Counted from the first letter of the stretch, positions 31,073 through 40,448 are shown. The stretch is DNA of 64,000 nucleotides from Pseudomonas sp. TH43 (GCF_016650635.1 NZ_JAEKFI010000005.1:62001-126000); one strand, 5' to 3'. The notes: generated by a model from the sequence alone, not told the origin. Translations and numbers: made by a program.

Positions 31073-33576
31073 TGGCACGTTTGCCGCTGTTGCGCCTGTT
31101 CAGTCTCGCCATTCGCCAATTGCTGCGCGATGCCCGCGCCGGGGAATTGCGTGTGTTGTTTTTCGCCCTGGTGGTGGCGGTGGCAGCAAGTACTGCCATC
31201 GGCTACTTCGGCGCGCGTCTGAACGGCGCGATGATGCTGCGCGCCACCGAGTTTCTCGGCGCCGATCTGGTGCTTGAGGGGAGTTCACCTGCCCGCGAGG
31301 AGCAGATCAAGAGCGGTACCGAGTTGCGCCTGAATCATGCGCAAGTGGTGGAGTTCTCCAGCGTCATCGCCACCGATAACGGCATTCAGTTGTCGAGCAT
31401 CAAAGCCGTCGACCGCGCCTACCCGTTGCGCGGCGAACTGAAAAGCGCCCCGGCGCCATTTGCGGCTGAAGAAGTTGGCGGCGAACCGCAACCCGGCGAA
31501 GCCTGGGTCGAATCGCGCCTGCTGACGGCGCTCGATCTGAAGATCGGCGACAGCATCGATGTCGGCATGAAGACGTTGAAGCTGGCCCGCGTGCTGACTT
31601 ACGAGCCGGATCGCGCCGGCAACTTCTACAGCCTGACGCCACGGGTGATGATCAACCTCGACGACCTTGCCGCAACCGGTGTGGTACAGCCCGGCAGCCG
31701 TGTGAGCTACCGCGAGTTGTGGCGCGGCGAACCGCAGGCGCTGGAAACCTACCGGCAACTGATCAAACCGGGGTTGGCGGCGAATCAGCGGATTCAGGAT
31801 GCCCGCGACGGCAACCGGCAGATTGGCGGAGCGCTGGGCAAGGCCGAACGTTACCTGAACATGGCCAGCCTGGTCGCCGTACTGCTCGCCGGCGTGGCGG
31901 TGGCGTTGTCGGCGAACCGTTTTGCCAGTCGCCGTTTCGATGCCAGTGCCCTACTGCGCTGCCTCGGATTGTCACGACGCGAAACCATGCTGCTGTTCAG
32001 CATTCAACTGACAGTACTCGGCTTGTGCGCCGCCCTCAGCGGTGCCTTGCTCGGCTGGCTGGCGCAATTGGGCCTGTTCGCCCTGCTGCATGACTTGCTG
32101 CCAAGTGACGTTCCACCCGGCGGTCTGTTTCCGGCGATCGCCGGGATCGGCACCGGGCTGGTTGCACTGGCCGGGTTCGCTTTGCCGCCACTGGCGGCGT
32201 TGGGCCGCGTGCCACCACTGCGGGTTTTGCGTCGCGACATGCTGCCGATCCCGTCAAGCACCTGGATGGTTTACGGTGCGGCGCTCGGCGCTCTCGGTTT
32301 GATCATGTGGCGCCTGAGTCTCGATCTGCTGCTGACGTTTGCTCTGCTCGGCGGTGGTGTGGTCGCCGCACTGGTGCTCGGCGGCTTGCTCCTGTTGCTG
32401 CTGAAAAGCCTGCGACGAATGCTCGCCCGCGCTTCATTGCCATGGCGTTTGGGACTGGGTCAGTTGCTGCGTCATCCATTGGCAGCGGCAGGCCAATCGT
32501 TGGCATTCGGTTTGATCCTGTTGTCGATGGCGTTGATCGCGCTGCTGCGAGGCGAACTCCTCGACACCTGGCAGAACCAGTTGCCGAAGAACGCCCCCAA
32601 CTACTTTGCCCTGAACATCCTGCCAGCGGACAAACAAGCCTTCACCGATCATCTGGTCAACGTGTCGGCGCAAGCGGCGCCGCTGTATCCGGTGGTGCCG
32701 GGGCGGTTGATCAGCATCAACGGCGAGCCCGTACAACAAATCGTCAGCAAGGACTCCGCTGGCGACCGCGCGGTTCAGCGTGACCTGAGTTTGACCTGGG
32801 CAGCGGATTTGCCTGCCGGGAACAAACTGACTGCCGGCACATGGTGGAGCGAACAACCATCAGACGACGTCCCGGGAGTCTCGGTCGAAGGCAAAGTCGC
32901 CGAGAGCCTCAAATTGAAACTCGGCGATCACATGGTGTTCAGCGTCGGCGGAGTCAATCGTGAAGCGAAGGTCACCAGCCTGCGCGACATCAACTGGGAC
33001 AATTTCCAGCCGAACTTCTTCATGATCTTCCAGCCCGGCCCCCTGAAGGATCTGCCAGCGACCTACCTGACCAGCTTCTATCTGGCGCCGGGTCACGACC
33101 AGCAGATCGTTGAACTGTCACGCGCATTCCCGGCGGTGACCATCCTGCAGGTTGAAGCGCTGCTCGAACAGCTGCGCAGCATCCTCGCCCAAGTCACCCT
33201 GGCCGTGGAATATGTGCTGTTGTTTGTATTGGCGGCGGGGATGGCGGTGTTGTTCTCAGGTCTGCAAGCGACACTTGATGAACGCATTCGCCAGGGCGCG
33301 CTGTTGCGTGCACTGGGTGCGGAACGGCAGTTGCTGATCAAGGCGCGACGCATCGAGTTCGGCTTGCTCGGCGCGGTCAGCGGCTTGCTTGCAGCGATTG
33401 GTTCTGAAGTGGTGAGCCTGGTGCTCTATCGCTACGCGTTTGATCTGCCGTGGCATCCGCATCCATGGCTGTTGGTATTGCCGCTGATTGGCGCGGCGCT
33501 GATCGGTGGTGCGGGCGTATTCGGTACGCGCCGGGCACTCAACGCAAGTCCACTGACAGTGTTGCGCGAGGGTTGA
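31072..33576 (+). CDS. ybbP: FtsX-like ABC transporter permease (YbbP type)
   Basis: Inner-membrane permease of 834 residues with FtsX/MacB-type topology: one N-terminal membrane helix (RVLFFALVVAVAAST), a large periplasmic domain, a bundle of several helices between about residues 260 and 480, a second periplasmic domain and four terminal helices. Two FtsX modules are apparent (ending KAERYLNMASLVAVLLAGVAV and QVTLAVEYVLLFVLAAGMAV). Together with the preceding ATPase it forms an exporter of the YbbAP family; substrate unknown, lipid- or lipoprotein-related handling is suspected from the link to tesA. ATG 31072 overlaps the ATPase stop. Confidence 0.92.
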   Translation: MARLPLLRLFSLAIRQLLRDARAGELRVLFFALVVAVAASTAIGYFGARLNGAMMLRATEFLGADLVLEGSSPAREEQIKSGTELRLNHAQVVEFSSVIATDNGIQLSSIKAVDRAYPLRGELKSAPAPFAAEEVGGEPQPGEAWVESRLLTALDLKIGDSIDVGMKTLKLARVLTYEPDRAGNFYSLTPRVMINLDDLAATGVVQPGSRVSYRELWRGEPQALETYRQLIKPGLAANQRIQDARDGNRQIGGALGKAERYLNMASLVAVLLAGVAVALSANRFASRRFDASALLRCLGLSRRETMLLFSIQLTVLGLCAALSGALLGWLAQLGLFALLHDLLPSDVPPGGLFPAIAGIGTGLVALAGFALPPLAALGRVPPLRVLRRDMLPIPSSTWMVYGAALGALGLIMWRLSLDLLLTFALLGGGVVAALVLGGLLLLLLKSLRRMLARASLPWRLGLGQLLRHPLAAAGQSLAFGLILLSMALIALLRGELLDTWQNQLPKNAPNYFALNILPADKQAFTDHLVNVSAQAAPLYPVVPGRLISINGEPVQQIVSKDSAGDRAVQRDLSLTWAADLPAGNKLTAGTWWSEQPSDDVPGVSVEGKVAESLKLKLGDHMVFSVGGVNREAKVTSLRDINWDNFQPNFFMIFQPGPLKDLPATYLTSFYLAPGHDQQIVELSRAFPAVTILQVEALLEQLRSILAQVTLAVEYVLLFVLAAGMAVLFSGLQATLDERIRQGALLRALGAERQLLIKARRIEFGLLGAVSGLLAAIGSEVVSLVLYRYAFDLPWHPHPWLLVLPLIGAALIGGAGVFGTRRALNASPLTVLREG

Positions 33577-33610
33577 TAGACTCCAGCGGTCTTAATCACA
33601 AGAAGTTGCC

Positions 33611-34108
33611 ATGAGCCGTTATCGCCCTCCCCGCACCGCCGGCACCGCGCTGATCACCCCTGAAGGTGAAGCGCGGATGCGTGCTGAATTCCATGAACTT
33701 TGGCATGTGCGTCGCCCGCAGGTCACGCAATCGGTCAGCGAGGCAGCGGCCCAGGGTGATCGCTCGGAAAACGCCGAGTACACCTACGGCAAGAAGATGC
33801 TGCGCGAGATCGACAGTCGCGTACGTTTTCTCACCAAACGCCTGGAAGCGCTAAAGGTTGTCAGCGAAAAACCCAGTGATCCGAACAAGGTCTACTTCGG
33901 CGCCTGGGTGACCATCGAGGACGAAGACGGCAAGCAATCGCGCTACCGCATCGTCGGCCCCGATGAACTGGATCTGAAGCTGGGTTTGATCAGCATCGAC
34001 TCACCACTGGCCCGCGCCCTGATTGGCAAGGCGCTGGACGCTGAAGTGCGGGTCCAGACGCCAACGGGTGAGCAGTTCGTTTACATCGTCGCTATCGAGT
34101 ACCTGTGA
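33611..34108 (+). CDS. greB: Transcription elongation factor GreB
   Basis: GreB enters the secondary channel of backtracked RNA polymerase and stimulates RNA cleavage. The 165-residue protein has the N-terminal coiled coil with the catalytic acidic tip GDRSENAEY, and the C-terminal domain signature DSPLARALIGK. The start at 33611 gives the GreB-type N-terminal extension SRYRPPRTAGTALITPEG. It is monocistronic, 34 bases after the FtsX-like gene. A divergent Gre-like paralogue is at 20767. Confidence 0.95.
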   Translation: MSRYRPPRTAGTALITPEGEARMRAEFHELWHVRRPQVTQSVSEAAAQGDRSENAEYTYGKKMLREIDSRVRFLTKRLEALKVVSEKPSDPNKVYFGAWVTIEDEDGKQSRYRIVGPDELDLKLGLISIDSPLARALIGKALDAEVRVQTPTGEQFVYIVAIEYL

Positions 34109-34114
34109 GTCCTG

Positions 34115-34423
34115 TCAGCGGCGGGTAATCAAACCCTGCCGCGCAACGCGAGTCAGTTGCTTGATCATTTCCGGGGCATCTTCCTGACTGGGCGCCTGAA
34201 TAACCGCCAGATCAAAGCTGTCATTGGCAAAACGCGCCAGCGACTCACCGTCTTCAACGAACTGGATCAGGAATGCGGCAGGACCGCCGCTGCGACGTGG
34301 CCAGCCATCGAGATAGCGCAACAGCGTTGGCTGATGTTTGCCGCCAAGGAGAATTTTCGGGTTGCGCTGAGTGATATGCGCAGTGATCGGCGCGGGACGT
34401 GCTGGGGGGCGTAGTGCATTCAT
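34115..34423 (-). CDS. Hypothetical protein
   Basis: A 102-residue protein from the ATG at 34423. The C-terminal half (SFDLAVIQAPSQEDAPEMIKQLTRVARQGL) is reminiscent of the D-L-x-x-x/alpha-helix portion of Rossmann-like methyltransferase domains, but there is no SAM-binding glycine motif, so no enzymatic role is claimed. No signal peptide or membrane helix. It converges on greB with six bases between stops. Confidence 0.72.
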   Translation of the reverse strand: MNALRPPARPAPITAHITQRNPKILLGGKHQPTLLRYLDGWPRRSGGPAAFLIQFVEDGESLARFANDSFDLAVIQAPSQEDAPEMIKQLTRVARQGLITRR

Positions 34424-34633
34424 CGTGTCGTGTCTCTGCCTCAAAAGTCTGCATGGCAGGTGAGAGGCAACACCGAACCAGCGCTTTAGCGGTATTTCGA
34501 AGCCCTGTTCCGGCTTCTGACGGCAACTGATTGAGTCACCTGGCGCCCCGCAAGTAGCTGTTTAAATCGGCGCATGACCACATGCTAGATAACGTGACCG
34601 TACAGTGTCAAGAATCAGAAGCTATAAGCGTTA

Positions 34634-35524
34634 TCACCACTGCAAGGTGATGCGGCTTTCGAATTCGCGCGCTTCGCCAGTCACCGGGTCAATGAAGCGC
34701 AGGCCCTGCGCCAAGAGTTTCAGCGGATTGGCGTAGTCATCCTCGACGTCTTTCAATACGTCCGGGTAAAACGGATCGTTGCAAATGCTCGCGCCCAACG
34801 CAGTCATGTGCACACGCAATTGATGTTTTTTGCCGGTGACCGGATACAGGCCATAGCGCCACAGGTCGCCATTCTTCTCGCGAACCTCTACAGCGGTTTC
34901 AGTGTTGCTGACACCCGGCCCTTCCTGCATGCGGAAAAACGGTTCGCCATCGACCAGACGGCTCTTGTGTACCAAGGGGAAATTCAGTTCTGGCAGCGCC
35001 GGCGCGATGGCTTCGTAGCGCTTGTCGATCTGCCGGGTCGGGAACAGTGACTGATACGCCGAACGGGTTTGCGGATTGGCCGAGAAGATCACCAGCCCGG
35101 CGGTGTGCCGGTCGATGCGGTGCAACGGCACCAGGTGAGGATTGTCCAAACGCCGAATCAAGCGCCGCAGCAACGTCTGTTCGACATACTCGCCGGCCGG
35201 CGTCACCGGGAGGAAATGCGGTTTGTCAGCCACCACCAGATGCTCATCGGCATACAGGATGGTTTCGATGACCGGGATCGGCTTTTCGTCCGGCACTTCA
35301 CGGAAATAGTGAATGCGCAGACCTTCCTTGTAGGGCAAATCCACCGCGATGGGCTGACCGTTACCGTCCAGCACACGGCCTCGGGCAATTCGATCCAGCC
35401 ATTGCTCGCGGCCAATGGCACTGAAATGCTCGCACAAGCAATCCAGCACTGTCTGCCAGGAGCCCGGTGGCAGATACAAGGTACTGGCCTGATTGTGTGC
35501 CGCGGAAAATGTAGATGTGGACAT
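34634..35524 (-). CDS. RluA-family pseudouridine synthase
   Basis: RNA pseudouridine synthase of 296 residues. The catalytic aspartate is in PLHRIDRHTAGLVIFS near residue 137; other family marks are YADEHLVVADKPHFLPVTP and the C-terminal GKKHQLRVHMTALGASICND. It is a subfamily with an unusual N-terminal region of about 85 residues (VLDCLCEHFSAIGREQWLD) related to S4-like domains. The RNA target (rRNA, tRNA) is not deducible. It is divergent from nothing close and follows the LexA-boxed gene on the same strand after 71 bases. Confidence 0.92.
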   Translation of the reverse strand: MSTSTFSAAHNQASTLYLPPGSWQTVLDCLCEHFSAIGREQWLDRIARGRVLDGNGQPIAVDLPYKEGLRIHYFREVPDEKPIPVIETILYADEHLVVADKPHFLPVTPAGEYVEQTLLRRLIRRLDNPHLVPLHRIDRHTAGLVIFSANPQTRSAYQSLFPTRQIDKRYEAIAPALPELNFPLVHKSRLVDGEPFFRMQEGPGVSNTETAVEVREKNGDLWRYGLYPVTGKKHQLRVHMTALGASICNDPFYPDVLKDVEDDYANPLKLLAQGLRFIDPVTGEAREFESRITLQW

Positions 35525-35595
35525 ACGAAAATTCTAACCCTCAATGCAGGCTGGCATTATCCAACACTGGGGGAAACGAACCTAGCGCAGAATCC

Positions 35596-35913
35596 TCAGG
35601 CCGGAATCGACTTGAGCGCCGCAGCCTCAGTGAATTCCTTGAGCCAGCGCAACACCTCGACCGCCTCCCAACGACCCGGGTCATACAAGGCATAAAGCAA
35701 ACCCTGGTAACCGACCACGTCGAGTTGCTTGTGATAACCGGCTCGCTGAAACAGCGCCTCGATCTCAGCAAAACACGTATTGAAATGGACTTTATTGAAC
35801 GGCGTCTTGCCTTCCGTGACCAAGCCGTCGAGACGCAATTCGGTGACGGCCTCGCGCACCACGTCAACCGACATTCGGTTCACGCTGTTCTTCAACTGTT
35901 CGACATTGACCAC
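35596..35913 (-). CDS. Small protein behind a LexA box (probable SOS gene)
   Basis: A 105-residue protein starting with GTG at 35913, with GGGA six bases before it. It is predicted largely helical with a compact, charged N-terminal half (VDVVREAVTELRLDGLVTEG) and a conserved-looking middle (FNKVHFNTCFAEIEALFQRAG) and C-terminal segment (WEAVEVLRWLKEFTEAA). The Ala/Leu-rich start with DGLVTEG could be winged-helix-like, but I recognise no named family. A perfect CTGT-N8-ACAG site lies 75 bases upstream and no other gene lies between, so induction by DNA damage is predicted. It is likely co-oriented but not overlapping with the downstream synthase gene. Confidence 0.75.
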   Translation of the reverse strand: MVNVEQLKNSVNRMSVDVVREAVTELRLDGLVTEGKTPFNKVHFNTCFAEIEALFQRAGYHKQLDVVGYQGLLYALYDPGRWEAVEVLRWLKEFTEAAALKSIPA

Positions 35914-35987
35914 GGTTTATCCCTCTGACGTCCGGCTCACCTGCTCAACCCTGCAAAAAGCCAAGATGCAGCAGACCAACCCAATTA

Positions 35988-36003
35988 CTGTATGAACATA
36001 CAG
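35988..36003. promoter_or_regulatory. LexA box (SOS operator)
   Basis: CTGTATGAACATACAG is a full match to the gamma-proteobacterial LexA consensus CTGT-N8-ACAG and is a nearly perfect palindrome, extended by TA on both sides. On the minus strand a TTGGCA hexamer lies 18 bases before TACTGT, so the box overlaps a plausible -10 element of the gene at 35596-35913. Confidence 0.8.
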
Positions 36004-36077
36004 TAACCGAATAAACCGTAAAGTGCCAAGGAATGGATGAGCAGTCGCGACCAGCGGGGAGGCGCCGCAAACGCGGG

Positions 36078-36314
36078 TTAACCCAGGAACGCCACGACCT
36101 CATCGGCGCTGAACGGCCAGCCCAGTTCCGCCCCGGTGTCGACGCGGCGTAACACGGGAATCCGTAGGCTGTAAGCCTCGAACCAGGTTTCGTTGTCAGC
36201 GATATCCACCAGTTCCACCAGCAGACCGTGTTCGACAAATGGCATCAGCTCGGCTTCGGCCAATTCGCACAAATGGCATCCGAGGGTGCCGAACAGCTGA
36301 CATTCAGGAGGCAT
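36078..36314 (-). CDS. Glutaredoxin-like protein (DUF836 type)
   Basis: A 78-residue thioredoxin-fold protein with a single redox motif CHLC (residues 13-16) in FGTLGCHLCELAEAEL, followed by VELVDIADNETWFEAYSLRIPVL containing the cis-proline. It is a short glutaredoxin-like family found in proteobacteria; physiological partner unknown. Gene order places it upstream of the LexA box, so it is outside the predicted SOS unit. Confidence 0.88.
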   Translation of the reverse strand: MPPECQLFGTLGCHLCELAEAELMPFVEHGLLVELVDIADNETWFEAYSLRIPVLRRVDTGAELGWPFSADEVVAFLG

Positions 36315-36521
36315 GATCGCTCGACCACAAAAAGAGTGCGCCTATTCTAGGCCGCCGCGCAAAACCCGTCGACCCACCGCCGCCCAAAGGCTTGAGCCTG
36401 CCGGCACGGCTTGTACGCAAAACCCTGACGCAAATCAGTTCGCAGAAAAACCAATTGCACGATGCTCCCGGTCTTTTTGCCTCTACGCTTGAGAGGCGAA
36501 AGCCCGACATCGGAGTGTTAA

Positions 36522-38234
36522 GTGTTTGCCAACCTGCTGATCATCCTCGCCTCGTCCCTCGTGGTGATTGCCCTGTTCCGTCGCCTGCGACTGCCACCGG
36601 TGTTGGGTTACCTGTGTGTGGGCTTGCTGGTCGGGCCGAGCGCCTTCGATTGGGTCAACGAAAGTGAGCACCTGCCTGACGTGGCTGAACTGGGCGTGGT
36701 GTTCCTGTTGTTTTCGCTGGGCCTGGAGTTTTCCCTGTCGAAGATGATCGCCTTGCGCCAAGTGGTATTTCGCCTGGGCAGCCAACAGGTGCTGATCAGT
36801 GCGGCGCTGCTGGGCTTGCTGCTGATGTCACTGGGCATGCCCATGACCCCTGCGCTGCTGCTGGGCGCCGGGCTGTCATTGTCATCGACGGCGATCGTGA
36901 CCAAGGAGCTCGGCAGCCTTGGTGAGGTGTTCAGCAGCCACGGCCAGAATGCCATCGGCGTTTTGCTGTTTCAGGATGTGGTCGCGGTCTTGCTGCTGAC
37001 GCTGGTGCCGGTGTTCGCCGGCAGCAGCGATCAGGCCTGGTACTGGGCGCTGCCACTGACCCTGGCGAAAACCGTGGTGCTGTTTCTCGGTTTGCTGCTG
37101 GCCAGTCGCTGGCTGTTGCCGCGACTGTTCCATGAAGTGGCAGCCTCGCGCTCGGCAGAACTGTTCGTGCTGCTGGCGTTGGTGATTGTGTTGCTGACCG
37201 CGTGGCTGACTCACCTGCTGGGCCTGTCCCCTGCCCTCGGCGCATTTCTCGCCGGCATGCTGCTCGGCGAAAGCCATTACCGACACCAGATCGAGGCCGA
37301 CATCCGGCCCTTTCGCGACATCCTGCTCGGGGTGTTTTTCGTCAGCATCGGCATGCTCATCGACCTGCAATTGTTCGTCAGTCACAGCCTGCTGATCCTC
37401 GGTCTCACCCTCGGCCTGATGGTGATCAAGGGCATCGTTGTGGCGCTGTTGGTGAAGTGGCGCGGCAGCGACAGCGAAACGGCGTGGCGCAGTGGCCTGG
37501 CGTTGGCACAGGGCGGCGAATTCTGTTTCGCGCTGATGGCGCAGATGCAGCAGAACAGCATGATGCCCGCTGAACTCGGTGCCCTGCTGCTGGCGGCAAC
37601 GTTCTGCTCAATGCTGCTGACACCACTGTTGTTGCGCGGCGCACCACGCATTGCTGCGGCCCTGCATCGCAAGCCGAATGAGGAAGCGCAAATCGAACAG
37701 ATCAGCGCCCTTAACGCCGACCTCGACCAGCACGTGGTGATCTGCGGATACGGTCGCGTCGGCCAATCCATCGGGCGTTTCATGCGCAATGCCAAACAGC
37801 CCTTTATCGCCCTGGACAACGATCCGGTGCGGGTGCAGGAGGCCGCGAGCGGAGAAAGTGACGTGCATTACGGTGACTCGGCACGCGGCGATCTGCTGAC
37901 GGCCGTGGGCCTGCTGCGCGCCAGACTGCTGGTGATCGCCGTGGATCAGAGTGACGTTGCCCTGCGCATTCTCAAGGAAGCACGCCGGCTCAACACGCAT
38001 GTGCCGATTCTGGTGCGCACCCGCGACGACAGCCAATGGGCGGAACTGAAAGCCGCCGGCGCCACCGAAGTGGTGCCGGAGCTCTTGGAATCGAGCCTGA
38101 TGCTCGCCTCGCATGCGTTGATCATGCTCGGCCTGCCGGCGCATCAGGTTCAGGAGAAAGTCGATCAGGTGCGCATCGACCGCTATCGCCTGCTGCACGG
38201 CTTTTATCCTGGAGCCGAAGATGAAGAATCCTAG
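36522..38234 (+). CDS. CPA2-family cation:proton antiporter (KefB/YbaL type)
   Basis: Inner-membrane antiporter of 570 residues. About twelve hydrophobic helices span residues 1-385, including the conserved LPPVLGYLCVGLLVGP and SLSSTAIVTKELG segments. A cytoplasmic RCK/TrkA-N domain follows with the nucleotide-binding VVICGYGRVGQSIGRF and the acidic residue in FIALDNDPVRV. This is the layout of K+/H+ antiporters such as KefB, KefC and YbaL. The start is a GTG at 36522 with GGAG seven bases upstream. Its last four bases overlap the convergent ammonium transporter gene. Confidence 0.92.
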   Translation: MFANLLIILASSLVVIALFRRLRLPPVLGYLCVGLLVGPSAFDWVNESEHLPDVAELGVVFLLFSLGLEFSLSKMIALRQVVFRLGSQQVLISAALLGLLLMSLGMPMTPALLLGAGLSLSSTAIVTKELGSLGEVFSSHGQNAIGVLLFQDVVAVLLLTLVPVFAGSSDQAWYWALPLTLAKTVVLFLGLLLASRWLLPRLFHEVAASRSAELFVLLALVIVLLTAWLTHLLGLSPALGAFLAGMLLGESHYRHQIEADIRPFRDILLGVFFVSIGMLIDLQLFVSHSLLILGLTLGLMVIKGIVVALLVKWRGSDSETAWRSGLALAQGGEFCFALMAQMQQNSMMPAELGALLLAATFCSMLLTPLLLRGAPRIAAALHRKPNEEAQIEQISALNADLDQHVVICGYGRVGQSIGRFMRNAKQPFIALDNDPVRVQEAASGESDVHYGDSARGDLLTAVGLLRARLLVIAVDQSDVALRILKEARRLNTHVPILVRTRDDSQWAELKAAGATEVVPELLESSLMLASHALIMLGLPAHQVQEKVDQVRIDRYRLLHGFYPGAEDEES

Positions 38235-39439
38235 TCCTGACTCACTGCGCCGATCTTGTGCAGTGACAGATCGGCGCCGTAATACTCTTGTTCCTGACTC
38301 AGGCGCAGCCCATGCAGCGCCTTGATCGCGCCGTACACAACGAAGCCACCGATCAGCGCCACCACGACGCCGAGCGCGGTGCCGAGCAACTGGCTGATGA
38401 GGCTGACGCCGCCCAGGCCACCGAGGGCGGTCTGGCCAAAAATCCCGCAGGCAATTCCGCCCCAGACGCCGCACAAACCGTGCAAAGGCCACACGCCCAG
38501 CACATCGTCGATGCGCCATTTCACCTGCGCCGCGGTAAAGCACCAGACAAACAAGGCGCCGGCAATCGCACCGGTGACCAGCGCGCCGACCGGATGCATC
38601 AAGTCGGAGCCGGCACAGATCGCCACCAGCCCGGCCAATGGCCCGTTGTGCAGAAAACCCGGGTCATTGCGGCCGACAATCAATGCCGCCATCGTGCCGC
38701 CGACCATTGCCATCAACGAGTTGACCGCCACCAGACCACTGACGCCTTGCAGTGTTTGTGCGCTCATCACGTTGAAACCGAACCAGCCGACAATCAGTAT
38801 CCACGAGCCCAATGCCAGAAACGGAATGCTCGACGGCGCGAACGCCACCAGGCGCCCGTCGCGATAACGGCCATTGCGCGGGCCAAGCAGCAACACCGCT
38901 GCCAGCGCCAGCCAACCGCCCATGGCATGCACCACCACGGATCCGGCAAAATCGTGAAACGGCGCACCGAACTGCGCTGCCAACCACGCTTGCAGACCGT
39001 AGTTGCCGTTCCAGATCATGCCTTCGAAAAACGGGTAGATGAACGCGACAATCAGCGCCGTCGCGCACAACTGCGGAACGAATCGCGCGCGCTCGGCAAT
39101 GCCGCCGGAAATGATTGCCGGGATCGCCGCCGCGAAGGTCAGCAGGAAGAAGAATTTCACCAGTCCGTAACCATGATCGGCATTCAACACCGCCGCTGGT
39201 TGCATGAACGTCACGCCGTAAGAGATCCAGTAGCCTATAAAGAAATAGGCCAGCGTCGAGACGGCGAAATCGCTGAGAATTTTCGACAGCGCGTTGACCT
39301 GGTTTTTCTGGCGAACCGTACCGACTTCCAGAAAAGCGAAACCGGCGTGCATCGCCAGTACCATCACCGCACCAATCAGAATGAACAACGTATTGGAACT
39401 GTGAACCAGCGTGTCCACAGCGCTTTGCAGATTTTCCAT
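38231..39439 (-). CDS. amt: Ammonium transporter (Amt family)
   Basis: Ammonium channel of 402 residues with about eleven membrane helices. The key residues of AmtB are visible: the aspartate and twin histidine regions HDFAGSVVVHAMGGW and LHGLCGVWGG. A C-terminal cytoplasmic tail (LRLSQEQEYYGADLSLH) is the region normally bound by PII proteins. No glnK gene is adjacent, unlike the classical glnK-amtB operon. The frame extends upstream, but the ATG at 39439 begins a normal first helix. Confidence 0.93.
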   Translation of the reverse strand: MENLQSAVDTLVHSSNTLFILIGAVMVLAMHAGFAFLEVGTVRQKNQVNALSKILSDFAVSTLAYFFIGYWISYGVTFMQPAAVLNADHGYGLVKFFFLLTFAAAIPAIISGGIAERARFVPQLCATALIVAFIYPFFEGMIWNGNYGLQAWLAAQFGAPFHDFAGSVVVHAMGGWLALAAVLLLGPRNGRYRDGRLVAFAPSSIPFLALGSWILIVGWFGFNVMSAQTLQGVSGLVAVNSLMAMVGGTMAALIVGRNDPGFLHNGPLAGLVAICAGSDLMHPVGALVTGAIAGALFVWCFTAAQVKWRIDDVLGVWPLHGLCGVWGGIACGIFGQTALGGLGGVSLISQLLGTALGVVVALIGGFVVYGAIKALHGLRLSQEQEYYGADLSLHKIGAVSQD

Positions 39440-39744
39440 AAAGAGGCAGACCTGAAGGCTAAAAAGGCACCAAAGCGGTTCATGCGCACATTTCATGCAC
39501 CAAGTTGCGACCACAGAGTCACACAAGCGAATGCCCGGTGAACTGCTTTGGCGCACGAGGTCGATGTGCTGACACGAACCGGGTTTAATTGGGTTAAGGT
39601 TTTTCAACACTTACGCCCGGCAACAGCGCACGACCGCCGGGCAACGCACCACGACACAGCAAAAGTTGTACCAGTCATTTGTACTGAACCTTCACGCAAG
39701 GCTCATACTCGAACGCTTCAGACGTCACTTACGGAGATCCACCC
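39440..39744. other. 305-base gap between amt and the DUF883 gene
   Basis: The gap separates divergent genes and must contain both promoters. I see no gene, no hairpin terminator and no convincing sigma-54 or NtrC sites. GGAG precedes the DUF883 start. Confidence 0.4.
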
Positions 39745-40059
39745 ATGGCCAGCATCAAGGCAAAGACTGCTCAAGAAATCCTCATGAACGACTTCCAGAC
39801 TTTGGTGGCCGACACCGAACGGTTGCTCGAGCACACCGCCACCCTGGCCGGCGATCAGGCAGATGAACTGCGTGAGCAGATTCACGACAGCCTGCTGCGT
39901 GCTCGGGAAACCCTGAAGCTGACTGAAGACTCGCTGCGTGAGCGCGGTCAGGCAGCCGTTACTGCAACGGAAGACTATGTCTCGGCCAACCCATGGCAAT
40001 CGGTCGGCATTGCCGCTGGCGTCGGCTTTCTGATCGGCCTGCTGGCCACTCGGCGCTGA
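39745..40059 (+). CDS. DUF883 protein (ElaB/YqjD/YgaM family)
   Basis: A 104-residue protein with a long amphipathic helix (QTLVADTERLLEHTATLAGD to ESLRERG) and a C-terminal membrane anchor starting NPWQSVGIAAGVGFLIGLLATRR. This family contains C-tail-anchored inner-membrane proteins that bind ribosomes in stationary phase in E. coli (YqjD). GGAG lies upstream of the ATG. It is the first of three tightly packed genes with the same order as yqjD-yqjE-yqjK in E. coli. Confidence 0.93.
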   Translation: MASIKAKTAQEILMNDFQTLVADTERLLEHTATLAGDQADELREQIHDSLLRARETLKLTEDSLRERGQAAVTATEDYVSANPWQSVGIAAGVGFLIGLLATRR

Positions 40060-40061
40060 TC

Positions 40062-40448
40062 ATGTCGATCGGTGAATCCGGCCCGACTGCGGGCACCGCA
40101 TCTTCCACGCGGCGTTTGGGCGCCGCTGTCCTTGGCTTGTTGCACAGTCACGTCGAACTGTTCGGCATCGAACTGCAGGAGCAGAAATCACGCACCGTCA
40201 GCCTGCTGCTGTTTGCAGGTCTGGCGCTGGTGTTTGCCCTATTGCTGCTGGTCGGTTTATCGACGCTGGTTCTGATCGTGTTCTGGGACACTTATCGCTT
40301 GGCCGCGATCATAGGCCTGTGCGTGTTCTATACCCTGGCGGCGATTTTCTGTGCGGTGCGCCTCAGGGCCGCAATCTTCGATGAGTCCTCACCTTTCCAC
40401 GGCACGCTCGAAGAGCTGGCCAACGACCGGGAGCGCCTGCTGCCATGA
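40062..40448 (+). CDS. Phage-holin-family membrane protein (YqjE type)
   Basis: A 128-residue membrane protein with two hydrophobic helices (SLLLFAGLALVFALLLLVG and AAIIGLCVFYTLAAIFCAV). The family is named after phage holins but is chromosomal and linked to YqjD. The ATG at 40062 follows the previous stop by two bases, and the gene overlaps the next by four (ATGA), so all three are coupled. Function unknown. Confidence 0.9.
   Translation: MSIGESGPTAGTASSTRRLGAAVLGLLHSHVELFGIELQEQKSRTVSLLLFAGLALVFALLLLVGLSTLVLIVFWDTYRLAAIIGLCVFYTLAAIFCAVRLRAAIFDESSPFHGTLEELANDRERLLP

Noticed and set aside
39458..39471. Sigma-54-like GG-N10-GC spacing upstream of amt
   Set aside because: The flanking bases fit the consensus poorly and the site would leave only a few bases of leader before the start codon; no convincing NtrC sites accompany it.
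38288..39541. A 417-codon frame antisense to the ammonium transporter
   Set aside because: Gln/Arg/His-rich translation without domains, a typical shadow of a membrane protein gene.
40062..40448. Phage holin-family and XhlA-like small proteins as signs of a prophage
   Set aside because: No other phage genes occur; YqjE-type proteins are chromosomal, and the coiled-coil membrane protein at 2631 stands alone.
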